This document shows, one piece after another, positions 34,785 to 46,445 of a stretch of DNA of 62,000 nt. The number at the start of each line of letters is the position of its first letter. The stretch's first letter is position 1. Origin of the DNA: Phoronis australis (Eukaryota > Phoronida > Phoronidae); the NCBI GenBank assembly GCA_002633005.1, contig NMRA01000148.1, forward strand, positions 641,244-703,243, written 5' to 3'. Position numbers and translations under genes: made by a program. The notes beneath the pieces were generated by a model. That model was not told where the DNA came from. It did not search any database and saw only the letters and a list, made by a program, of their open reading frames with translations.

Positions 34785-35181
34785 AATAAATATTGATTAA
34801 ATAATTAGTAAGAATAGATCTATTTTAAGTTGCCCAAATTTTGTACATATGTAGTTTTAAATCATGGGGTCAAACTTGTTGACATGTATTTTAACGTCAA
34901 AATCTACTTTTAGATGGTGTTTACAACGTTGGTTCTGGGGTCAAACCCCTCTACAGAATCTAGAAATTTCTAAGAACAAATTGTAACAGCCAATGATATG
35001 GTTGGACATGATCATGTGGTTTTTATTAGCCAATGGCTAAATAAGTAGATTATTATAACTTGGGCTAAAATTAAGAGGATATTCAGATGAGCTACACTAG
35101 TTGAAGCTTACAGAGGAAATTGCACAACAGAGCCATCTGGTGGAAGATTCTACAGAGGATCTTGGCAAGGGCAAGGGTTAA
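34785..35181 (-). repeat. Long inverted repeat, right arm
   Basis: Reverse-complement partner of 31258-31676. It begins near AATAAATATTGATTAA and ends in GGCAAGGGCAAGGGTTA. Confidence 0.8.
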
Positions 35182-35842
35182 CGAGAACGAAGTTAACTAA
35201 GAGCTTGTCACTTGATATTTTAATTATTTTCTTCCTAGTTTAATCAGTCATTTATAACCTCTCTTTTTCATTTCGTTTTATGTTGCTATTACACCCTGTT
35301 ATTTTTCGCATTTTAGTAACTCTCTTGGTTCTTAGAATTTTAATTCTGAAAACCCAGTGTGTTAATAAAAATATTTTTAAAGCTGTAATTATTTATGAAT
35401 TAAGTTATTCATCTTTTGCTTCCGTTATAATCATACACCATCAAGAACTGACAGTTTTTTAGTGATATGACTCTGATGGAATTCGGTTGAAAAACGGCGG
35501 AGTTGCGCAAAATTTAATGACAGAAAATGCCAAGGAAAGAACCAATACCAGAACAGATGAATGCAAATCTCACGCATGCGCGGCACAATCTCACCAGCGC
35601 GAGATCGAAGTTGGCATTCCAGGGCTAGAGTTCTATGCCTAAACACAGGAATAATTTCTCTCTAAGTGTGTGCTCAAAAAAGAACATCCTAGTCAAGAAT
35701 AAAACTATATTATATACCAGTATTTTACATTAAGAGTCAGGAAATCCGAACAATGATTCTTTAATATAATATGTATTTGCATCCATTAAAAATTGATTTT
35801 GCCAACAGGATAAGCTAATCCACAACGTACAGTGGTCCAAAG
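35182..35842. other. Left part of copy B 3' flank
   Basis: From about 35640 the sequence aligns with the copy A side near 16130-16280 (ACATCCTAGTCAAGAATAAA against ATATCCTAGTCGAGAATAAA, then ATCCGAACAA and CAACAGGATAAGCTAATCC). Nothing coding was seen. Confidence 0.45.
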
Positions 35843-36245
35843 CTGACATTGAAAATGTAACATTACGAAAAAATCATGTTTCTCCGCACCACGGAGAAAA
35901 CCTTTCCACCGCGTAGCAACTTTTTCTCTGCAGTAAAAAGCTTTTCTCCTCGGAGAAAACCTTTCCGCCGCGGAGAAAAGTCCATAGCGGAAAAGTTTTA
36001 TCCGCGGCGGAAAGAATTCTTCCGCGGAGAAAAAATGTTTACCGTAAAGAACGTTTTCTAAGCGTCGCAAAAGTTTTTTCCGCGAAGATTTTTTTCCGTG
36101 AACAAAAGTTTTCTACGCTGCGGAAAGGTTTTTCTCCGCGGAGAATTTTTTCCGTGGAGAAAAGTTTTCTCCGCGGAGGAAAGCTTTGCCCCGCGGAGAA
36201 AAGTGATATGTTTTTCGTAATGTTATTCTTTCAATGTGATCTTTG
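35843..36245. mobile_element. Fold-back element made of CCGCGG palindromes
   Basis: The ends are inverted: TGGTCCAAAGCTGACATTGA (35849 side) against the complement TGTCACAAAGATCACATTGA (36245 side), each followed by AACATTACGAAAAA. Between them is an array of about 12-15 variants of the 18-bp palindrome TTTTCTCCGCGGAGAAAA. It splits a sequence block that is continuous on the copy A side (near 16265-16320), so it is an insertion. No protein is encoded. Confidence 0.75.
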
Positions 36246-36840
36246 TGACACCTTAACAATCACGTATGTATGTCAGTCTCAAGGACCTCGTTGCAAAATA
36301 GCACAAAGACCACGACTAGCTACGCCTCGTATATCACTTGGTTGGAATAAGTTTGTAAATCAATCTGAATAAACCCAATTTACTTGAGTATTTAGATCAT
36401 GCCTAAATCCATTTGACATTCTCATCATTCACATAAGTAAACACAAATTCAATTTATTCCCTGAAAAGGGTCGAATGTATGCATTATCGACAAAAATCTT
36501 AAATCCAATAACCCTTTTTCGTGAATACTGTGAGTAATAATTTCACAAGTATGAGATACTACAGGAAGTTCAAATGCAATTTGTCGATAATCAAACCTGT
36601 CTTTTACTTTTGTAATTACATCAGGGACAGCTAATATAAATTCTGTAAAAAATGGACGGAGTCTCTCAAGAATACAAAATCCGTAATAACCAAGAAGACT
36701 TCTTGAAGAATGAATTAAACCTGTGACGATATGGAAATCATTTTTTATGAGAAACATCTTTGCTATTGATAGCATTAGATTCACTAAGCCATAACGATTG
36801 AAATTCCGAGTCCCTATGAGCACCAGATCACGCATAGACG
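36246..36840 (-). mobile_element. LINE-derived block downstream of copy B
   Basis: The minus-strand frame 36449-36835 and following sequence correspond to the block at 16400-17060 on the copy A side. The single frame is longer here (128 codons) than in A but has no start or full domain. It is flanked by the fold-back element. Confidence 0.5.
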
Positions 36841-37414
36841 TTAAAATGTCCTACTGAAATGTTTTTTTTTTGACTTGAAGAAATATGTGTCTAAAAGAAG
36901 AGGTATCAAATTTTAAAAAGTTCGAAATATATTGTCCAAGATAACTTTAGCGCACGATACTGTATCGCTATGGGATGAAATTTTCCTTATCCAACTACAT
37001 TAACGTTTATAAATTGACTTGGTATCGACGTTTGACTCGAGAACACGGACAGAGGTAAACGCACTATACATCCATATACGTTTTTTGGGTGCTTCAAAAG
37101 CACTGATCAACTGCATCGCATAGCATATAAATAAGTATCCAACATAAGTTCTTGTTCAACTTGCTCGGATTTTTCTCTACTGATTACATATGTCAGTGCT
37201 TTCTGTGCTTTTGTTATTTTAACGACATTCACAAAACAAACCTATACCTTTGCCAATAAATGGCAGCAAGCAACACGTACACTCCTTGCAATTTAGCCCT
37301 CTCGCCGCTGTCATACAATGAGTTGAATGTACTGTTTAATCACTCGTTGCTTAAATCTCTATTCAAGTCTTCCCATGTGCACGTTCTGAGTATTTCCCTC
37401 TCTTCGACTTTGCT

Positions 37415-38176
37415 TTAAAAGCCGTTTATAAAAGCTTCGACATGCGAGATCGCGTTGCTTGCATCGGAGTCTCTTTCGTTTTCAGGACGTGTGTCGAAGC
37501 TTTCATGCACATGCTCGGTTTGTGAAATGCATTCCATACTCGTGTCTTGATGGCTTCTTTGCGCGCCACTCGCGTCATTTGCTGAAGTTTGATTATACTT
37601 GAGGGAGCAGCAAGATTTTGGATCAATAGCTGAGAAGGTGTACAGAATGGGATTAATAGCAGAATTGATAGGCATGACGAACACCGCTATCCAAGCTGAC
37701 ACCTGGCGGCTGTTGGTGACCCCTGATAGAGCAAGTGCGCCGACTGTGCAAATAGGAACCCAGCAGAAGAAATCAGTTAAAACAATCAAAACCAGACGTT
37801 TTGCCACAGCCATGTCTCGTCTAGAACTCTTTCGCTTACTCTCTAATCTCTGCCGTCTGACGCTGACATAAATATTAGCGTAGCCGGCCGATATGAAAGC
37901 GAAGCAAAAGAAGTTGAAAGCAATAAAAATGACCGTTGAATAAATCCAGCCCTGTGAGGATACATTTCTTAAGGTAAAGGGTAAGCAGACGGACGTTGTT
38001 CCTAAATAGTCAACTCCGTATAATACCAGAGGTATCGCCGCTATGGCACAGCAGACAACCCAACCAATCCCCATGATGCAGCCAGCTGATTTCTTTGAAA
38101 GAGGGGCGACTTTAAAGGTAAAGATCAGGACAAGCACTCTATCCAGGGTGATTGTAAAAAGAATAAAAACAGTCAT
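37415..38176 (-). pseudogene. Copy B exon 3, 3' portion (TM3-TM7 and tail)
   Basis: An open frame of 253 codons runs from TM3 (LDRVLVLIF) through TM7 (NPILY) to a C-tail of about 78 residues ending VEAFINGF. The tail is longer than in copy A because copy A has a stop where B reads on (A: GAAAAC TAG, B: GAAAACGAAAGA). Confidence 0.85.
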
Positions 38177-38303
38177 TTCGCATGCAACTGTAGAAATAAA
38201 TCCTTGAAACTGACACAGAAAACTTTTTTCCAGTTCTTATCGTAGTCGGATAAAATTTACCAAAGCTGTAGAAGTATTGGTCAGCTGAAGAAATGACCAT
38301 GAG

Positions 38304-39320
38304 TTAGATACCCATAATTAAGTCAGAAACACTCAAGTTGAGAACCACGAAAGAGTTAACATTTTGGCACTCTGCTTTTAAACGCCATATGATGACGGCA
38401 ATATTACCAACAAACGCACAAGATCCAATTACCCAAATAGCATATCGAAGGAAATGGTCTGCTAGCATGTCATCACAAGCGTCCAGTTGCCATATAGTGT
38501 TTCCTTTCAAATTGAGAAACAAAAGGTTTTGTAAATCTTCGAAGGCAAACGATGGGATTTGCGAAAGGTTATTATAGGAAAGATCGAGAACTGAAAGAAG
38601 ACTGTATCCTTTAAATGTCTGAGTAGCAAGGTCGAGGCGGTTGTGCCTGAAGAAAAGAGTCCGCAGTTTTCTGGAGTACTTCGGAATATTTTTCAAACTA
38701 GAATTGTCGCAATTCATAGTCAACATATCACAAACACATGGCGACGGGCAGACGTCTGGTAAATTACAGTATTTCTCATCGTATCCGTCGACGCAGTGCG
38801 CATACCAGTCACATACCAGTTCCTGGTCAATACAGTACCTCTGTCCGGGACATCGTAGGAAACCTGGGCAGGCGTACGTGTTGCAAGTGACTTCGTTCTC
38901 GCCGTTCAAGCAGTCCAACGTTCCATCGCATACTCGGTGAGGGTATATGCAGTATGAATCGGGACATTTGAACATCCCAAGACACTGAAATTATGAGCAG
39001 TTTCGAAGGTGGCTGTAATCGCGGCAACCGTCAACGACAACTGGCAAATAGGGGTCAAGATCGTAAATGCACGCCATCTGGCGTTTGAAGCATGCTGAAT
39101 GTTCGACCTTGCAACGGACCTTGCTGCTGCTGTCACAATACGGCCTCAAGTAGTTAGCCTGGTTGGATTCGAATTCAAGATCAACACCATTGCTGCCACC
39201 CAAAACTCCCCGGAAGAATTCACCAGACATTTGTTCATCCTCCGCAGTGAAAGTTGGACAATCTGGTATTAAATCATGTTTACGAGATGGGTGCATACAG
39301 AAATGAGAGTTTATACACAA
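38304..39320 (-). pseudogene. Copy B exon 3, 5' portion (LDLa, LRR, TM1-2)
   Basis: Two in-frame segments (39320-38991 and 38975-38304) correspond to copy A residues around the LDLa and LRR block and TM1-TM2. They are separated by the Gln-to-TAA change. The LRR segment jumps from LKGNTIWQLDA directly to CDDMLADHF, skipping what in copy A is about 84 residues. Confidence 0.88.
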
Positions 39321-39349
39321 AATTTTACTTTACCGCTCAAGTAACTTTA

Positions 39350-39900
39350 TTTACGGTCTACGAAGCTCATTATATGCTAACTGGAGTCATCTCAGAGAGG
39401 GAAAGCATCAAGTAATTTTGTCGCGTCGTTAACTGTATATCGAAGTTATTTTGGGAGACGTCAAAGGAGTAAATAAAATTTACCACGTTATTGTCTCTTA
39501 AAATTGCAAGAAAACAAAGTGTCAAATGAAGTGGAGTGAAAAATTAAATCTTCCGGATACTACAGAATGGTGGTAAAATGGGATTGCTCTAAAAACCTCT
39601 CGACCCCCACACCCCAAGACCCCCTCGACCCACGACCACCTCGACCCTCAATCCCTACGACCCACAACCCCTTCGACCCACGACATGTGGCAATAAATGT
39701 ATTTTTGCGCTTTTTATATATTTCATAATCATATTACGTCGCTGAATGACTTTCCCATAAGACTTACCTACTCGCGAATCTGCCCTGAGTCAAGTCTGGT
39801 GGTTAAAAGCAGAAATTTGCGTAAGAACATGATCTGAAATAGCGAATTGTGAGCGTGGTATCGTTGCACGGAAATAGTTCCACGAGAGGCTACCAATGGC
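39350..39900 (+). mobile_element. LINE remnant and shared intron sequence in copy B
   Basis: GAAGCTCATTATATGCTAAC and GTCATCTCAGAGAGGGAAAG match the LINE in copy A intron 1 at about 22400-22450. Copy A intron sequence from about 23000 onward follows (AATAAAATTTACCACGTT, TTCCGGATACTACAGAATGG, CGACCCAC array at 39600-39680). Confidence 0.75.
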
Positions 39901-40389
39901 CCTGTTCTACTAAACTTGGTGAGAGAATTGTTTTACATTTTTATTATTTGCTTTCTGTTGTATATTCGTTCACAAACCACTAAACTTGGGGAGAGAGTAC
40001 ATTACACATAATTTTACATTTTATTATTTGCGTTCAGTTAATCGTTCACAAAAGACTCCATCTAACGTTGAGATACTTTTTAGGTAACAGTTTGTTTTTT
40101 TCAAACTGTATTTATTAAAGAAATTACATACTCGTCGGTCCCTTGCACTCTCCCCAAAAAGTTTGAATCCGCCATTCACTGAAGAGCAGACGAGGCGATT
40201 ACACTTTGCCGGGAACGACATTTGTAACGTTGTTAGGTTTTTTATTTGATTTGGTGGCGTTCTTTTCTCTGATTTTGGATTTCAAACTTGCCGAATCGAC
40301 TCTCCTAATAGAAAAAATAAGAGCAGCGCGGAGCGTTGAAATGTGCCCACGAATGGATCGCAAAGGGTGTGGTTTTAGGGTTGTTTATT

Positions 40390-42075
40390 TGTGTCATTGA
40401 AAAGGACCACTAGATGGCGCAAAAACGTACAATCCATCCGAAAATGGGAACATGTCATAGCTTTTTTAATAGAAAGCTATTCACCAAATTTCATAATAGA
40501 AATCTGTAACGGAACTTCAGAAAAACAAATGAAAACGGAATAAAATGAAATTCGCCACTGAAGGGCACAGTGTTCATTGGATCCGCCTGAAAGTTGTCAT
40601 TGTCTGTTGTTAGCATCATATAAATACACCTACTAAATTTAATAAAGATCCAGCTGTGGGTTTAGGAGATACATCTATGGGCGCAAAACAAAACAAAACT
40701 ACCATTGGAGACGCCACAGTGGCCAAAGTCGTCATCGTCAGCCATCCTCTTCACATTGAGAACATATACGCCAATTTTTAAAACCATCCTTAGAATGATT
40801 TGGTTGATAGAGGGGTGGACGCCAAAAAAAAGACTCGAAAACAGCAAAAAATGGCCACTAGGTGGCGCAAAATACCTCGATTCCATCCGAAGACGGGAGG
40901 ATAGCGTCATCTCATCCATAGATGCCTGTATTCAAAATTTTATGAAAATCCGCTGAGGATATTTGAAGATGCAAAGGTAAACGTAAAATCTAAAATTGCC
41001 CCCACGAAAGTCGTCGTTGTTGTTTGTCAACATCATATAAATACACTTGTTAAATGTAGTAAAGATCCTGCAAACGGTTTAAGAGATACAGCCATGGGCG
41101 CAAAAACGATACTTCCACTAGGAGGCGCCACAGTAGTTGAAGTCATCGGAAAATCATCGTCAGCCGTCCACTTAATAGTAAAAACATACATGCCAATTTT
41201 CACAATTATCCTGAAAGCGGTTTGGTTAGGGTGGAGGCCAAAAAGCAGACTCGAAAATGGTATAATTGCCACTAGGTGGCGCAAACTAGGTCGAATCCAT
41301 CTGAAAACGAAAAGATAGCGTCACCACACTAACAGAAGCCTGTACTGACGCCAAATTTTATGAAAATACGTTAAGGACCTTTGTAGATACAGATGTTAAC
41401 GTAAAAAAATAAAATTGCACACCAGTAGTCAAATCTGTCTGAAAGTCGTCCTTTATCAACATCATATAAATGCACTTACCCGGTACTAAATTTAGCAAAC
41501 GGTTTAGGAGATACAGCCATAGGCGCAAAAATACAAAACTGCCACTAGGAGGCGCTACAGTAGTCGAAGTTGTCGGAAAATCATCGTCAACCGCCCTCTT
41601 TGTAGTAAGAACGAACATGGCAATTCATCACAAGCATATTTAGAGCGGTTTGGTTGAGGGGTGGACGCTAAAAAACAGACTCGAAAACAGTAAAAATGGC
41701 CATTAGGTGGCACAAACTACGTCGAATCCATTCGAAAACGGAAGGATACCCTTGTCTCACTAATGAGATGCCTATATGCCAAATTTTATGAAAATACGTT
41801 GAGGACCTTTGAAGATACAGAGGTAAACGTAAAAAAATAAAATTGCCACAAGCGGGCACACCAATAGTCGGTTCCGACCGAAAGTTCGCTCATGCCGTCC
41901 CATTCATGAAAGGAACACGTGTGCAAAATTTCATGAACATGCATCAAACGGGTTTGGAAATAACTAAGCAGCGGACGCTGGACGCCGGACGGAGTCCGCC
42001 CAGACGGACGGACGGACGGAGATGACGGCATAATGCGTCCACATAAAAATATGTGGGCGTATAAAACAGGGAAAA
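40390..42075 (-). repeat. Modular dispersed repeat, inverted copy, in copy B intron
   Basis: Same family as 7470-8530, opposite orientation. At least three modules of about 420 bp are marked by ATACA(T/G)C(T/C)AT(G/A)GGCGCAAAA at about 40669, 41088 and 41511. CCACTAGGTGGCGCAAA and CCACTAGGAGGCGC alternate between them. It ends near 42030-42060 in CCACATAAAAATATGTGGGCG, a palindrome related to those at 7480 and 8166. Just before the end (42001-42019) is a CGGACGGA run. Confidence 0.8.
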
Positions 42076-42164
42076 GACAGCCAAGCTCACGGCCCAACTC
42101 TTTGGTCCTGCATGTCAGCGCTTGTTCTATGTTCAAATCGAGTCGAGCTTGTAAAAAATGGGTC

Positions 42165-42260
42165 AAGGGGTCGTGGACTGTGGGTCGAGTGTGTCGACGG
42201 GGCCGTGGGTCGAGGGGGTCGTGCGTCGCGGTGGTCGTGGGGTGTAGGGGTCGAGGGGGT
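42165..42260 (+). repeat. GTGGGTCG array, inverted relative to 23128 and 39600
   Basis: Irregular repeats of GTGGGTCGAG / GGGGTCGTGG. This is the complement of the CGACCCAC arrays elsewhere in the window. Confidence 0.7.
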
Positions 42261-42299
42261 TTTAGAACTAGCCGGTACAATGTTTTTCTTGCATCTCTT

Positions 42300-42720
42300 C
42301 ATTCACTGAAGATGTTTCTCTGAGATGGTTCCAATTTAGGCTGGTTCATAGAATTAGGCTGTAATGAACTTTTACGCGGGGCGTAATTGATAGCTCATTG
42401 TGCACGTTTTGCTTAGATGAAAACGAATCTATTGTCCATGTGTACTGGTCATGTAACGTTACTCAACAGTTTTTGACTAATGTTAATAACTGGCTCGTAG
42501 ATACTGTTGGACATAGTTTAGAGCTGCCCTTACAATCAGTTCTGTTTGGTGTTCAAGTTAAAGCGGTTTTACAAAGTATGGTTATTTGCCTCGGCAAGTA
42601 CAACATTTATAAACAAACATTGAAGAGTAAAAACCCCTGCCTTGCACTGTTTAAAGAGGAAGCTGCATTGTACATTTCCACTGAATGGTATATATGCATA
42701 AAAAAGGAAGCACGCTGAAT
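42300..42720 (+). mobile_element. LINE polymerase C-terminus in copy B intron
   Basis: A frame at 42398-42718 reads CTFCLDENESIVHVYWSC, then NVNNWLVDTVG and LGKYNIYKQ, the knuckle and C-terminal region typical of L1/Tx1-like LINEs, ending TGA at 42716-42718. Copy A keeps only the last third (about 23430-23600), after a deletion at the CAATGG|ACTAATG junction. Confidence 0.7.
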
Positions 42721-43200
42721 TTATTAACGCTGGCAAGGTATTGATCTTTTTTGTTTATTATCCATGAATCATAGTCTCTGGATTTTTAATGTTAAATTAC
42801 CTTTAATGTAAGTTTACTTTAACTGATCTTTGACTAAACAAAAAAATTACTGTAGTGTCGTGAGGACACTGTAATTGTGTCATTTGTACTTATTATATTT
42901 GAATAAAAAGATTGAAAAACGTATACAGTAAAGTGTAGCAGACACTTGAAGTCAAACAACCTTCAAGGAGACGCGCCTTTGTTAATAGAACTAATTAAGT
43001 AATCAGTTATAAGACATAATTTTTTTCTTGACGTTTCCATAGAAACGAGGACTCACTTTGTTACCTCACTAATGCTATAGCAGAGATCGACGTGCTGCTG
43101 TAATGAAAATTTTGACGTAGAAAAAGGACCAAGAACGGCTTCTATGGTGTGCGATTGAACTCAGTAATCGACTTTGAATTGATATATAGTCAACACTTAC

Positions 43201-45822
43201 CTGTCCTTTTAAGCCTATGAAGACAATAATTTCAGTCATGTTAATTACGTGTCTCTTCCAATAAGTGGTCAACATATTCTTTATGAATGCCAATTCGTGT
43301 TCACTGCGCACAGATGTTAGAACACTGCCCTCTGTCTCGCATAAACTCTCAGCAGTGTCCCATGTTTCCCGTTCATTTTGTTGAAATGATTTGAACACGT
43401 AACAGTTGCCTTCGTATAAGAAGTAGTTCTCGGGACAATCAGCAGGAAACAAAGCGACTGGCGATTTCTCGATTTCTAACATCTGGAATTCAATAGCAAA
43501 CCAAAGGTTTTGTACTTGAGTGATTTCTACGAGGGAGCTTTGCGCCGTGTATGTCAGATACGTGCTGTCCAACTGATGGTCGGTGGTGTAACAGTCAGAT
43601 TCAAACCAGCGGCTTCCATCACACGGGCTGTCCAGCTTCTCTGTAATTTTTGGCTTTTCGATATTCACAGCAAAGTCAGTTACAAAACGTATTAGATAGC
43701 GAAAGTACACATTTTGCATCCATTGTCCACAAAGTTCTTTGTTGAAGTATGACAGTCTGAGACTGATGCGAGAAGGTGATGTCTCTTTGTTGCGAGGAAA
43801 AGTTGAAGTGGGAACGTAGATGTATTGCCCGCACGTGTCATTGTAGTGTTGATTGAGCGCCACATCAACACATTCCGTGCTTTGAGGCTTGAAAACTGAA
43901 AGAACCGAAAATGTCAGGATGGTGGATCGTGGAAAACCAGGACAAAAATGGACAATCTTCATTGGATATATAAGCTCACGTAAATTACAAACTGGCTGAT
44001 GCGGGTGTATTTGCAAGTAATATTGGAGACAGTTAGACCGGTAAGAACACTCGTATCCCGACGATTCATTCAGCAGAAGTTCTGTAATTACATTTTTGAA
44101 CACAGGAATTTCAACGACAGAGCTGAAATTTTCATGACCGCTAGGAAAGTGCAAGAAAACGATACATGGTCGATGATTGATTTCCACTCCCTCTCTTGCT
44201 ACATCAGAATAAATAACCATACAATCTGTCTGGGTAACCGATACCTCTATTTCTGTAGAAGTGTCGTTGTTATTGAAGACTACAACTGTAGCAAATTGTT
44301 GTGTCGTATAAATAATAGTTGGATGCTCAGGTCTGCAGAACGGACCTCTCATCGTAAGCCCGCCGCTCGGTAATGCACCGTCATAGACTGCATAACCAGC
44401 TTCGACACAATCGTCGTCGTCAAATGACCTCTTGGAAAAATAAATCTTTAACAATTTGTGGGGGTTCGAAGCTTCAAATATCCACGCGCAGTTGACTGCC
44501 CTTGTTGTATTGAGATGGACAAAGTGTGGAGATGATATTACAAGGCGCCTATCTTTAACCAGTTTGTCAGTACATTCTTGTGGCAAGGTGTCGCGGAAAA
44601 CGGAGCGATATTTGACTTCAAATTCAATGTCGCGGTATCGTGCTACAGAGATGTCAACTGCAATTTTCGACTGACTGAAATTTCTTTGTTTGGTGTCCTC
44701 GTCTGTTAATACAATATTATACTTCTCTTGTTTCCCAAAGTAAAACGCCCCGTTGTACACTCTCATCTCCTGATAGCTTGTGTTTGGTTTCCTTGACACT
44801 TTCCACATCAAGGAAATGCCGAACCCAATCGGGACTGAAATTTCCCAGACAAACAAATCTTCAGGCCCGTATCTAAACGAAGGCTCAAAACTTGCACTTG
44901 GATAAATGATGAGCCCTTCTACGCTGATAGGCATCTTCCTTGGTCCTGTAATCGGCGCAGGGGCAGTCTCTTTTGAAACAGGCTGATACAAGAGTGTAAA
45001 GTCACATTTTGAGTTGATTGAGTCGCATTCGAACACGACGTGTGCTTCGTTTGATGAAGAATACATAATAGGAATGCGATTGCGGTCACCGCAGAACTTT
45101 CCCAACACGTCACTCTTATTGTCACTTCCGTCAAAAATCGTGATTTTGTCATATTCGCAGTTCTCAGAGTAATCCATGTTGACAGACATCACGTTCATCT
45201 CGATCAATTGGTTGACAGGTGCCGATAACTTTGTGTCACAGTATATGTTTTTCCTCAACAAGTGATGATAAACCGTCCAAAAACTATACGAATGGTAGTA
45301 GTCACGGTACGCGTTTTTACAGGGTCCACCTGTATCTTCCAAACGGTTATTTATTTGATAATTGATGACAAGTTTTATATTAGCTTGGTTATAATGCACC
45401 AGAGTAAGATTGAACTCGCCGCCGTTTAATAGCCAGACGCGTTCCTCCAACTGATCAGCCGATCCGCACAGCATATACCTTAGATCTTCATATAGCTTGG
45501 CAGATGTTGTCAAGTAAGGACCGCGATATGAGGGCCACTGCCACTCAATGAGCAAATGTGGCTCACCAGCAGTAGCTGTGCCACATACAGGTGATGGCGT
45601 TAAGTACATTTCAATGAAACTCAATTCAACCATTCCCTTAAATTCCGGTGAAATGACCCAAATGTTGCTGTGGACTTTGTTGTCAATGGGCAAATACGTG
45701 ATCGTGCCCGACTCATCTTTCAGTGTTTTTTCCACGGCGCCACCAGAAGAAGCTGCAGATAGAATAGGTATGAGCAACAACGCGGCTAATGTGGCAAAAT
45801 TCGCCATCAGAAGAATGTCCAT
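43201..45822 (-). CDS. Copy B exon 1: intact signal peptide, CUB domains and lectin start
   Basis: An open frame of 874 codons starts at the ATG at 45822 (MDILLMANFATLAALL signal peptide). Compared with copy A it lacks an insert of about 24 residues after the signal peptide. Residues up to about 450 are roughly 70% identical to A; the rest is roughly 95% identical (by eye). If not spliced, the frame reads on into the intron and stops at 43075. With exon 2 lost, there is no obvious partner for its donor. Confidence 0.75.
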
Positions 45823-46245
45823 AAGAAAGACTGACACAGCAACGAATTCTCAAATCTTGAAGTTTACGGCATTGACATCAAATGACACAGAGCAGAAATC
45901 GAGGAAGCTCTTCTCGTATTATGAAAGTCCGAACTAAATGTTTTTAGCACTTTTAATTTTTTTTCTGATCTGACAGTTGCACAACCTGAAATCTGTCATC
46001 GCCATCAAGTGAACTGCGTAGATCAACAAGGCTCTTGAATCAACGCACTTCCCGACCCGGGAGGTCCTTTGAAACAAGAGCTCGGGTACCATCCATAAGC
46101 CAATACTGGAGCGCAGCATATGAACAACAAAATAAATACCCAGAAACTTAATATCGGTTACAAGGAAATAAAAACCACGCTGTAGTTCGTTCAAGTGTAC
46201 GGTGGCTGTAAAAGGACTGCACGCCAACTTTTTTCTCCGTTGATA

Positions 46246-46402
46246 GCTCTATCGATTGACTTATTAATTCCATCGATATGCTTGCTAACTCTATCGATAG
46301 ACTTACTAACTATATCGACAGACTTACTAACTCTATCGATAGACTTACTAACTTTATCGATAGACTTAATAACTCTATCGATAGACTTAGTAACTCTATA
46401 GT
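46246..46402 (+). repeat. 21-bp ATCGAT tandem repeat
   Basis: About seven units of CTATCGATAGACTTACTAACT with small variants. The unit is a multiple of three with no stop, so three frames stay open and give repeats such as SIDRLTN or LTLSIDL. It starts about 50 bp from the right edge of the receptor duplication and lies directly 5' of the integrase-type pseudogene. Confidence 0.9.
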
Positions 46403-46445
46403 TACAGTCACGACATCGAGGTTGCTTACTCGGTTTCAAATCAAA

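Larger units (their letters stand above)
37415..45822 (-). pseudogene. Receptor copy B: tandem duplicate, broken
   Basis: A second copy of the CUB/lectin/LDLa/LRR/7TM receptor gene. Exon 1 (45822-43201, 874 codons) is open and ends in the same CAG|GTAAGTG donor. The exon 2 equivalent and the first LDLa repeats are missing: at about 39300 homology jumps from copy A exon 3 (near 19830) to copy A intron 1 (near 22390). In exon 3, a TAA replaces a Gln codon at 38991-38993, about 84 codons of LRR are deleted in frame (near 38478), a TAA replaces a Tyr codon at 38304-38306, and an indel shifts the frame near 38245. The last part (38176-37415) is open through TM3-TM7 and a longer tail. No full receptor can be made, although exon 1 alone could still give a secreted CUB protein. 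Confidence 0.9.

Noticed and set aside
35786-36070. 94-codon minus-strand ORF
   Set aside because: Arises from the CCGCGG palindrome array of the fold-back element.
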